This document shows positions 47,169-56,121 of a DNA stretch of 64,000 nucleotides, piece after piece (the stretch's first letter is position 1; each line of letters begins with the position of its first letter). The notes below the pieces were generated by a model that made no database searches, was not told the DNA's origin, and saw nothing but the letters and a program-made list of their open reading frames with translations. A program made the translations under genes and the position numbers. The stretch spans positions 37,959,077 to 38,023,076 of the forward strand of contig OY288254.1 of the NCBI GenBank assembly GCA_958450325.1. The letters are read 5' to 3'. The DNA comes from Agrostemma githago. Its lineage: Eukaryota; Streptophyta; Magnoliopsida; Caryophyllales; Caryophyllaceae.

Positions 47169-48215
47169 CTATGGGTAGTATTTTTTGAGTTGATCCATGT
47201 TGGTTGGGGTTGAGAATTCTTGACCGTCCAAGTCGGTGAGGATCATTGCGCCCCCCCGAGAGTATTTTCTTAACGAGATAAGGGCTTCCCAGTTTGGTTT
47301 GAATTTCCCTCTAGGGTCGACGGGAAGAGGTGCTCTAATGAATTTCATTACTAAGTCTCCCTCGTGTATGTTTCAGGATTTCACTCGTTTATTAAAGGCT
47401 CGTTGGATGCGTTGTTGGTAGGCTTGTACGTTGGATAAAGCATGTAATCTACGCTCGTCTAGGAGTACTAGCTCGTCATATCGTTTTTGTTTCCACTCTT
47501 CTTCAGGAATACCGCTCTCGGCTAATATCCTTAGTGACGGTATTTCTAGCTCTACGAGTTGTACGGCTTCGGAACCGAAGGTTAGGTAATATGGTGTGGC
47601 TCCAATGGGAGTTCGATAGGATTTTCGGTATCCCCATAAGGCGAAGGGGATTGGCCAATCCCGATAATTGTCTATCATTTTCTTAAGGGTTGTGGTTATG
47701 GTTTTGTTGTCTACTTTTACGGCCCCATTCGTTTGTGGTCTGTAGGGTGATGACTTGTGTTTTTGGATTTTGTATTTGTCGAGAAGTTTTTTTTTGGGTG
47801 TCGGCCCTGAAGTGAGCCCCCTGATCGCTGATGATTTCATGAGGTATACCGTAGCGGCAGATAATGTTATTTTGTAGGAATTTGACTACTTGTTTTGAGG
47901 TTAGTACGGTGTAAGAGGCGGCTTCTACCCATTTGGTGAAGTATTCGAAGGCCACTAAAATAAAGTAGTGCCTGCCAGTCCCAGATGGGTGAACTTTTCC
48001 AATGATGTCTATTCCCCAAGTAGAGAAAGGCCAGGGTGTGGCTATGGTGTGTAGAGGATATGGGGGTAGGTGTTATGTTGGCAAATACTTGGCAATTGTG
48101 GCAGTGTCGGACATAATGTCGACAATCTGCCTCTAAGGTAATCCTACTAATAGCCCACTCTCATTAGTTTTCGGGCTAGTAGGTGTGCACTCATGTGGGG
48201 TCCGCACTCTCCATC
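47169..48215 (-). pseudogene. pol: Tat/Ogre pol, integrase (zinc finger to C-terminus), degenerate
   Basis: Integrase inserts retrotransposon cDNA into the genome. In minus-strand order: the end of the N-terminal HHCC finger (ECGPHMSAHLLARKLMRVGY, then CHNCQVFA in another frame), the catalytic core (FILVAFEYFTKW, then RYGIPHEIISDQGAHFR, then SPYRPQTNGAVK), and the C-terminal region (DLVMKF, GGAMILTDLDG, KKYYP, stop at 47169). The first catalytic Asp appears as Glu and the Glu of the DDE triad as Lys. A +1 shift at an A-run near 47785-47800, a stop after NKRVKS (about 47370) and stops near 48150 confirm decay. The upstream part continues at 58745, beyond the inserted element. Confidence 0.85.
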
Positions 48216-49293
48216 TGTGGACATGACGTAGGTCCACCCCGACGCGGCCACGCGCGGGTTTTGGGTTAGGCGAATGCACCTCCATATGAGAAGGATCGAA
48301 TTGAAATTTAAGTCGAAATGGAGTCGCCATCGAATTTTATGGTTATTCGGAACCATTCGAGCCCACTCTATATCGCCATGGTCCATACACAAAGAATGGC
48401 CCATTTCGGTTTGAGAGTTTATTGGGCTCGTCCCTTTGCATATCGATATAGATGCCGACTTGAGCGGTTAATCGTATATTGAATGACTCTCGTTGCCAAT
48501 GGATTCGGACATCCGGAAACCACGGTTCTGAGTAAGGGGTGAGGGTACGTGTTGGGAAGCCCACTAAGGACACCCAACCCCGCCCGCACTTAGCGGCCTC
48601 TACTAGGACATCGTTTGACTTTTTAATATGCACGTTAGTCATTCGGTGAAATGTTATGCAAACAGCGTTTTAGCTAAGCATGCGAATTAAATGTGAGCTA
48701 CGTCAATTTAATGCATCTAATTTATTGTCGAAGTGGTTTAGCATGCGAGGGTTCATTTAAGAGCGGTAAAACGCAAATAAATAAAGCAAAGCAAAAATAA
48801 ATCGATTACAAGTTACACGGGCGGAATACAACCCGGAATTCACAATACGGCGTACAATAAAATAGAACAACTGAAATATACAATTGAAATGACGAGCAAT
48901 AATTATAAACGGACCTGTGTATAAACTAGACCATGATTTTGTGTGGGTGGACGAACCTTAATTAATTACACATTATATTGCATGTTAATCAAGGGAAGGA
49001 GGTTCGAGACCTAGACGTGGTGCTAGCCCGATCTCGAACCTCGATGCCTTGTCCCGATTTATCACCTCGAGAAATTGAGTCTAAATTAATTTTACATCGG
49101 ATACGACTAAAGAGTTGTCGACATAAAATTAATAATGTGAGACCGTCGATCAAAATCGTCTAAGTGAAGTGATATGCATGAATTTTGGAAAAGCTACGTG
49201 ATTAACTTTACACGTGTCGACTAAGTCGCTTTTAAAAAAGACGAGGCTCGAATGATATAAAAAAGAACTCTCGGTTTCTGGGCTGCAGGACCC

Positions 49294-49398
49294 ACTCGGT
49301 CGAGTCATGGCTGGACTCGGCCGAGTGCGTCCTGGAAGACGCTACTGCCCGTGATTTAGGGTGCTACTCGATCGAGTAGCAGGTGTACTCGGTCGAGT
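49294..49398. repeat. Second palindrome cluster in the gag-only element's LTR
   Basis: ACTCGGTCGAGT (49294-49305), ACTCGGCCGAGT (49314-49325), the 18-bp perfect palindrome GCTACTCGATCGAGTAGC (49363-49380) and ACTCGGTCGAGT (49387-49398). The same set occurs in the other LTR at about 57200-57305. It uses the same core as the U3 cluster about 0.9 kb away. Confidence 0.7.
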
Positions 49399-50268
49399 GG
49401 CACCTGTACGAGTTGTGACTCGTTTGTTTTAATGTGTTTTAAATCGATGATTGGCCGAGTCAAATAAAAATATTGACGGATTTAGATTTAACTCGGTTTG
49501 TCGGTACTATAATCATGTCTTATATGATTATAATACCGTTATCGGAATTTTGTGAAAAAGGTTATTGTTAGATAAAAAATTTGATTAGTGACGGAATTGC
49601 GTCCCTCTACGTCACGACATCAATATTAATCTTTACGGATTATGCGACGTCGGTTTTCGTGTCAACGGGTTCCGTACTAATCTTTGAAATGGATTCATAC
49701 GCGTTCAACTACGAATGATCGGGATCGTGTTAATAAACGAACCTTAAAAAATAATCATCGTAGTCAAACGAGTTCGGATCCGAGTTTTGATATTTTTATA
49801 TATATACACGGTACATACGATAGTATAGTAAAATATAATAACGATGATTAAATGCGAAAAGTAAAATGTTAGTGTTAGTAAAAATGTCGTTACTATCGAC
49901 TAAATAAAATACTATAAGCGTAAACAAAAATATACGAATATATATATACAAGAAAGACGAGAAAAAGGAGGGAAGAAGGAGAAGTCGATGTTGAATGTTA
50001 CACCCTCAACCTACATGTTCTTGCTTCTCGGGATACGGTTCGTCAAATGGTGGCAATGGCACGGGAACGTCGAGATATGTAGGAGGAGTTGACGGTGTGT
50101 GTATGAGGTTTTGTATGGAGACGGATTTTAACGAGTTTTGCTCTCGAAGTGTGTATAAGCGTGATGATGTTTGAGGGCCGGATTATGGCTGAAAATGAGA
50201 GGCTTTGGATGTGTAAAGTTGGCTGAAAATTTTGGTTGAGAAGTTCTTGTTTTGTGCTTAGGATTGAC

Positions 50269-50407
50269 GGGTATTTATAGGGAGCATGATATAGGGTTAC
50301 TCGACCGAGTGGCGCGGGTGCACTCGGTCGAGTGCTCTCGCGGATGCACCTGGACCGTTTTTGTGAGGCTCCACTCGATCGTGTGGTCAATCCACTCGAC
50401 CGAGTGG
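50269..50407 (-). promoter_or_regulatory. TATA box and palindrome cluster, 3' LTR of the gag-only element
   Basis: Minus-strand TATAAATACC lies at 50271-50280. Starting 19 bp upstream are ACTCGACCGAGT (50299-50310), CACTCGGTCGAGTG (50321-50334), CCACTCGATCGTGTGG (50371-50386) and CCACTCGACCGAGTGG (50392-50407). Confidence 0.6.
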
Positions 50408-51947
50408 ATCAATTAGGCCGTGCTAAATCGGGAAGGATTGGCCTTGATTTGCTCTTGATTGATTGTGGTTGATTTTAAATGATTTGGGATGATTTTGGCT
50501 GATTTTCGAACCTGGTGCATGTTTCGAGAATGCACCCGGTCGTTCTTTGTGTCGGGTTTGTCTTGACCGGGTTTTGACCCGGTCGCTAAAAGACGGGAAT
50601 TATTTTTGGTGTCGGTTTTGGCCCAAATTAGTCTTGTTTGACTCGGAATGACCCACTGGGCCTGGTTTTGAGGTTAGTTTTGTGAGATTTGTATCCCGTT
50701 AAAAGCCCATGCCGGACATTACTGATTTCGAGCCCGTATCCGAGCGCGTTAGAGCACGTTAGCGTCTGATCATCATCGGGTGTTTTTTGGAGACTACCAT
50801 AGACACCTGGCGGTCAAAATTTGGGTGTCTACAGAGCCCCCACTCTGACTGAGGCTTGGACAAGGCGAAAGTCAGAGTAGCTACCAGGCCAATCGAGGAT
50901 TAAGACCTGGCAGACTTCCGGTCGGGTCGTTTATAGTCCATTAGACTTGCGTGAAAGGGCTCGCCAGCCATAGGATAGAAACCATACCTGGGCTGATGAT
51001 AATAACTCCGTGGGGAATCGGACATGTAGCATAAGTCCTGGGTGCGCCTATATGTGGGCCCATCTCGTACCATTCTGGGGAAAATGCCGCCTTGGGCTTC
51101 CGGTGGGGAGATTTAGAGGGTTGCATGTCCCTGTTTGAGTTATACCTGTATCAGTCACATAAAGTTTATGCAACACGTAGGTAGTAAAAAAATATGACTC
51201 GCGCTGGGGAAAAATGTTTTTTGAATTTTTGAAAGTTTTGAAATTTTTGAACCTTGAAATAGAAATCCTGAAAGCAACTCACATGCTAGGTTTTCAAATT
51301 GAAAAGGGGTAGAAATGAAATTTGCAGTTTAAATAGACCGAAATTTGACCTTGTCGAAAAGGATTTTTCAAATGGCTAAGCTTTGCAAATTTTAAAATGG
51401 GAATTTGAAGAGAGAGGTATACCGATAGACTCGACTCTGGACGTGACCAGACGAGTTGACAGACATGACTGGACTCTCAAGGGGTTGGACCGTGACTCGG
51501 TAGGGGGGTGGGCCACCTAACAAGACTCTCAAGTTGCGCTATTCCGCAGCCTAGGCGAGTGGCAACATGGTCGAATCCTCGGAATGGGAAGGATGCGTTA
51601 TTGGGGAATTGCAGTAGTCTGTAATGAGACTGCAACTGCACAACAGGGCTTAGCAATGTTGTTGTCTAGCGCTCTTGAATTCTTGGTTTCGAGGTATAGG
51701 CCCGAAGTGGGCGTTGTCTCGAGTCCTGACAGATCCTTGTCTTCGACTGAGCCGAGTACTAGGACACACTAAAAGAAAGGAGGCTAGATTTGAAAGTATT
51801 TGGATTATGTGAGTAGATGGAGAACTTCTGCCTAGGAGAAGCCCCCCAGGACGACAAAGCTAGCTGCTGAGAACATGACAGTGTCGTGCCCGGAATGGTA
51901 ATGCTTTTCGAATGTGTGTCAATGTGGGTGGTTGTGCCTTTGTTGAA

Positions 51948-51996
51948 AGGCTGCCTACGTATTCACGTGTAGTGAAATCAAACCATGCCGTAGTTC
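51948..51996 (-). other. Conserved 3' non-coding motif (gag-only copy)
   Basis: GGCTGCCTACGTATTCACG, spacer, then GAAATCAAACCATG and CGTAGTTC. It corresponds to 46376-46428 in the surrounding Tat element and has the same position relative to the 3' LTR. Confidence 0.55.
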
Positions 51997-52262
51997 AGTG
52001 GATTCAAAGATATATTATGGTGCTTAAGCTAATAGAACTTCGTGTGTAACTAGCTATAGCGATGGTGTAGGCTAGGTGCATTTCCAATGATGTCTTGATC
52101 AAAGGGCTAGAATGGTTAGGATCTTGATCCTGTGGCTGTGAGCGTTCTTCGGGGTAGCCCCCAGAGGTGGTGTGAACTATTTGGGCATGTTCTATGCCGA
52201 CCGCAGGTTGAGCTCCCGTGTTCAGGCTTGGCAACTGGTTTGGATAAGAAGAATTGGGATGG

Positions 52263-52336
52263 GATTTGACGAGTTTTGCTCTCGGGGATTTTAACGAGTT
52301 TTGCTCTCGGGGATTTTAACGAGTTTTGCTCTCGGG
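52263..52336. repeat. 25-bp tandem repeat also present in the LTR
   Basis: Three units of GATTTTAACGAGTTTTGCTC plus TCGGG (the first is one base shorter) lie at 52263-52286, 52287-52311 and 52312-52336. A single copy of the same core (ATTTTAACGAGTTTTGCTCT) is in each LTR, near 50125 and 58031, just downstream of the TATA box in transcription order. Confidence 0.85.
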
Positions 52337-52600
52337 TTTGCGTATGGTGATTGTGAATTCTGTTATGTAAAGGGGAAGTCGAGAAAAATAGCTCAAACTT
52401 CGATTGGGACAGGTTTCGATAATGCGGGATATGGTTTCCATGTCTGGCCCTAATGGTTAGGGGTATCCTATGGAGCTTGAATCCTCAAAATTCCGGGCTG
52501 TCTCTGTCCTGGGTCTCGGGAAGGTCTTGAAGGTTGTAATGTGGGAAGGCTGAGTATAGTGTTAGCTGACCAGCTTGATTGAGTATTGATAACTTTGAAT

Positions 52601-52776
52601 TTGACCGTTTTCACTACGGTCATGGGTTCTTGAATATTTGTTGGCTGACCTTTTAGCCCCGGTCACGGTTTTTTTTTGAATTTTTTTTTGTTTTTTTTTT
52701 TTTGGGTTGACCTCTTAGCCCCGGTCGTGGGATTCTTCATTTGGATTGACCGCTTTAGCCTCGGTGATGGGTGCCT
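52601..52776. repeat. Degenerate TTGACC..AGCCCCGGTC..GGG repeats with T-runs
   Basis: Four imperfect units start near 52601, 52643, 52706 and 52744, each beginning (T/G)TGACC and ending in CGGTCA/GTGG-like sequence. Two are separated by long T-runs (52668-52703). Confidence 0.6.
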
Positions 52777-53572
52777 CTTTTTTTGACGATGGCCTTTTTT
52801 GTTTTGGCCTTTTGCTTCTTTCCTGGACTTTTGATTTTTTTGTCCAGTTTTTTTTTTCACGGCTACCTCTTGATGGTGTTGTGGGTGGATATGAGGGTGG
52901 CCCCATCGGTTGGATTAGGCTTGTGGAGCTAAACCTTTGTAAGGTGTAAGCCTAGTTGGTGTTTATGTAAGTGCAACTCGCGATGGAGTACTCTACGGCA
53001 AGCATGGTGGTTTGGATCTCGGTATTGACATCATAATTCCGAGCAGTCTTGGTGGGAGTATCGTCCCAAGTTAGGTATTTCTGGCATCAAGTCTATAGAG
53101 TCACGATGCTTTTTTTTTTTTGGTCAGACTAACGCCTAGAGTAGGGATTCGTCGGTCTTATTGGAGGGGTGTTTATTGTGGGGAGTGGGCTTGCCTCCCG
53201 TCTTGAACCCAAACTAGGAGACTACCCGGATTTGTCATAGGATTCGATATGCTCCTGCTAAGGGTAGTTTTGTGGCTTGCTATACCAGACATGGAATAGG
53301 TAACACGGGCCTCAGTTCCTGCAGTCATTGTAGATGTGCCTATAATAGTTACGTGCATGTGCTCACAGTGTATGATGGTATTCATCATGTTCTCGGAAAC
53401 ACAAAAGTGAAGCATATATGAGAGATTGAAAAAAAGCTGATTTTATTGGATTGAAAAAGAGGACAGAATACAGTTGACTCTGACTCTGACTTTGAAATTG
53501 CAAGAGATAGAACATCCTAGACTCGGACTCAGACTCGGACTCAAATCAAATCTGGACTCTTGGATGAGGTTG

Positions 53573-54454
53573 TCAGTAGTCTTCGGCTTCTAAGGACTCA
53601 AGTGGATATCCAGTATAGCCTTCGGTAGAAGCTTCACCCAGATCTTCATTATGTCGAAGATCGTCTTCAATCCTGATGCCCATTTCGGTAAGCACTGCAA
53701 CGTTTGAAATGCCGGCATACCTAAGATGGACGCGGTAGGAGGGTAGGAGGTTGTTGATGAACGCCTCCACTAGTGTCTTCTCGCTGGGCTTGTCTACCAG
53801 CTTAACACTCTCGGCCCGCCAACGTTGAAGGTATTTGGTGAAACCTTCTGTTGGATCTTGGGCCATGACTTCTAAAGTCCGCATGGTAGTCTGAAGTTCA
53901 GTGTTATCAGAATAGTTTTTAGCGAACTCGGTAGCCACATCTTCCCAAGTGGGGAATCTTTTTGCATTAAGCCTATAGAACCAGGCTTTTGGATATTTTC
54001 CGATAGATGTGCCGAACAGATTGATGAACATGTCGGCTTTGACCCCCTTGATTGCCATAAATGCTTTGAAGGCTCGGAGGTGTAGTAATGGATACTCCGT
54101 CCCTTCGAATATGGGTAACCCCTCTAAGTTGAGATCTGTTGGTAGTTTCTCACTGATGGGTGTATAGTCTCGGGAGTTCTCAATATAAATGTTATTCCCT
54201 TGAAGGGCGTGGAACTGTTGTTCGAGCTCACGCACCGTGCTGATCAGTTTGGCAAATGGCCCAGTATTTACCGACCCAGAATTGAGATCTTGCCGTTCAA
54301 TGACCGTTAAACGAGCATTCATGGCCTCTTGGTTGGTTTTCAGGAACCCTATATGGGTTTCGGTTATGGCCTGCTTACTAGCCATTTTCTCCAGCAAAGC
54401 CTTTATTTCATTGATGGTGTTTTCCATGTCCCTATTTCCTGTTGTGGGTGCCAT
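53573..54454 (-). CDS. gag: Gag protein of the gag-only element, 293 aa
   Basis: This is the only coding region of the element and is intact from ATG (54452-54454) to TGA (53573-53575). An N-terminal coiled coil (about residues 10-55, INEIKALLEKMASKQ and on) precedes the Tat-type gag core (about 105-270). Key blocks are NNIYIENSRDY, LLHLRAFKAFMAIKGVKADM, AWFYRL, WEDVATEFAKNY, EGFTKYLQRWRAESV and LRYAGI. These align throughout with the larger gag at 60311-62050 (NNVHLENHRKF, NHIRAFKDYMAIKGVK, EGFSEFLTRWRRVS). The protein stops shortly after the core (LESLEAEDY) and has no zinc knuckle, unlike its relative. It could build or join virus-like particles, with RNA capture relying on a partner Gag. 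That role is inferred. Confidence 0.88.
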   Translation of the reverse strand: MAPTTGNRDMENTINEIKALLEKMASKQAITETHIGFLKTNQEAMNARLTVIERQDLNSGSVNTGPFAKLISTVRELEQQFHALQGNNIYIENSRDYTPISEKLPTDLNLEGLPIFEGTEYPLLHLRAFKAFMAIKGVKADMFINLFGTSIGKYPKAWFYRLNAKRFPTWEDVATEFAKNYSDNTELQTTMRTLEVMAQDPTEGFTKYLQRWRAESVKLVDKPSEKTLVEAFINNLLPSYRVHLRYAGISNVAVLTEMGIRIEDDLRHNEDLGEASTEGYTGYPLESLEAEDY

Positions 54455-56100
54455 ATTCTGCGAGAATACCCACGTAATCAGAAATGTTGCTTCGGAACTT
54501 GACTACACCAAGGCATAGAAAATAGCGCGGGAGGAGAGACAACTCTGGTTTGACTCGGGTTAGACTCTTCTAAGACAAATACGTGGGGTGCGATTCTCGG
54601 AGTGACTGTGATTAATCTCCCCGTCGGAGAATAGCCCCCAAGTGAGACCAAAGACTCTGATAGGACTCAGATGGTGTGACATCTAAGTGACTCGAAAATG
54701 GGGTACGTGAGACAACACGTGTAAGACGTGACCCTTAGAGCAACCGTGATTGATCGCTCTGCTAGAGGGTAGCCCCCGAGTGGGGTTGAGGATTTTGTTA
54801 AAACTCGAGTGTCGGACGAGTGACCCTTAGACGTAAGGACCGTGAACCTTTTTTATAGGGCTATGCCTTGTAAAAGGTTGACTCGGAAAAGACATCTAGA
54901 CGGGTGACTCGTGAAAGGTGGGCCTTCCTTAGGATCTGGCGGGTGGGCCGAGTCCTGTTCGAAAAAAGGTTTACATGAGACATCTCTAGACTTTGGACTC
55001 GATTTTGTAGACGGGCTCTCCTTTGTAGGGGTATGTCCTACGTAGGTGAGCCATGCCTTAGTCAAATAAGGCGGACTGAGGTAGGGAGGAAACCCGTGAT
55101 GTAAGATCAACGGAGTTTCAACGCTAAAGACCTTCGACGACTTATGACATGACCCGACACTGCTAAATACGGGAAGTCCTAAGAAGGGGAAGGTTTTGGA
55201 AATTGATAGTTTTGGAAAACCCGAGAAAATCTCAGGGAAAGGCCCGATTTTTCGAGAAAATCGGAAAGGGTATCGGGCCTTGGTTTTGATGGTTCGAAAA
55301 TATTTTCGAGTTTTGAATTGGGCAGCATACCGGCTAGAAATAGGCTATTTTGAGTAAAATCATAAGTCCTAAATTCGGTATGTGTCCCGGGTTTTGAAAA
55401 TTGGATATCTTGAAATTTGAAAATTTGAATGTTGGAAAAAAGAATTTCCGACGATTTGAAAATTTGAAGATGAGATCCCGAAGATTTGAAAATCGAAAAC
55501 GGCATCTCGAAGATTTGAAAGTTGAAAATGGCATCGCGAGGATTTGAAAATTCGAAAATCGAATGGTGGATCGGAAATTCGAATTTTGAAATGGGCAGCA
55601 TGCCGGCTAAAAAATAGGCTTGTTTTGAGTCAAATCTTAAGTCTAAATTTCGGCAGCTTTCCGAGTTTTTGAAAATTTGAATATTTTTGGAAAGATGCAT
55701 TTTTTTTTAAAATGACGGTTTTTGAAAACGACACGGAAACCAAGTAGCACATAGTCACGTAAGCATTATAACGACGCCATGTATGCTTTACACTAAGTCT
55801 CGGTCGGTCTGAATATGGTCTATACCAGTGTTCACAGTCTAGTCGAGAAACGGGACGTCTTCCTAACTCGAGTGGAGCTTAGAACATGCCGCAAAGTCCA
55901 TACGAGTCGACCATGAACACCTTTAACTTATCCAAAGCTGAATACGTCGTGGTATAGTGGGACGTCGGTCACCAGTACCGGCCCGGGTAAATATGGGGTT
56001 ATGCATGAACCGTAAAACTAAAACGCATATTGTACTCGTCAAACGATTTCTATTCGAGTCTCACCCTGAGAACTCCGATGGTAAGGCACACATCGGTTGA
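54455..56100 (-). other. 5' leader of the gag-only element, with internal repeats
   Basis: This is 1.65 kb between PBS and gag. Two related blocks contain GAGAATAGCCCCCAAGTG (about 54625) and GAGGGTAGCCCCCGAGTG (about 54763). A pair of ~60-bp blocks (GGGCAGCATACCGGCTA near 55320, GGGCAGCATGCCGGCTA near 55595) flanks short GATTTGAAAA repeats (55390-55560). The 173-codon ORF at 55179-55700 lies wholly on these repeats and is probably not a protein, although Ogre elements can carry an extra ORF upstream of gag. Confidence 0.6.
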
Positions 56101-56118
56101 TCCCCAGCGGAGTCGCCA
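56101..56118 (-). other. Primer binding site of the gag-only element
   Basis: Minus-strand TGGCGACTCCGCTGGGGA, three bases inside the LTR edge (56122). It is identical to the PBS of the surrounding Tat element at 63571-63588. The exact tRNA is not assigned here. Confidence 0.85.
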
Positions 56119-56121
56119 AAT

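Larger units (their letters stand above)
48216..50833 (-). mobile_element. 3' LTR of the gag-only element
   Basis: It runs from plus-strand TG 48216 (TGTGGACATGACG) to CA 50833 (GGGTGTCTACA), 2618 bp. Contents include the TATA/palindrome promoter block (50269-50407), a second palindrome cluster (49294-49398) and AT-rich middle sequence. The 115-codon ORF at 50043-50390 overlaps the promoter and looks incidental. Confidence 0.93.
50834..53572 (-). other. 3' non-coding region of the gag-only element
   Basis: There is no retroelement domain in any frame. It holds the PPT-like tract by 50835, the conserved CTACGTAT...CAAACCATG motif (51948-51996), three copies of a 25-bp repeat (52263-52336), degenerate GACC..TAGCCCCGGTC repeats with T-runs (52601-52776) and GACTCGGACTC simple repeats (53475-53545). 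The lysine-rich ORF at 52663-52860 arises from the T-runs and is not a gene. Confidence 0.7.

Noticed and set aside
50043..50390. 115-codon ORF in both LTRs of the gag-only element (also 57949-58296)
   Set aside because: It spans the TATA box and palindrome cluster and its Met lies upstream of the expected transcription start, so it is not a plausible gene.
52663..52860. Lysine-rich minus-strand ORF
   Set aside because: It is produced by T-runs and low-complexity sequence in the 3' non-coding region.
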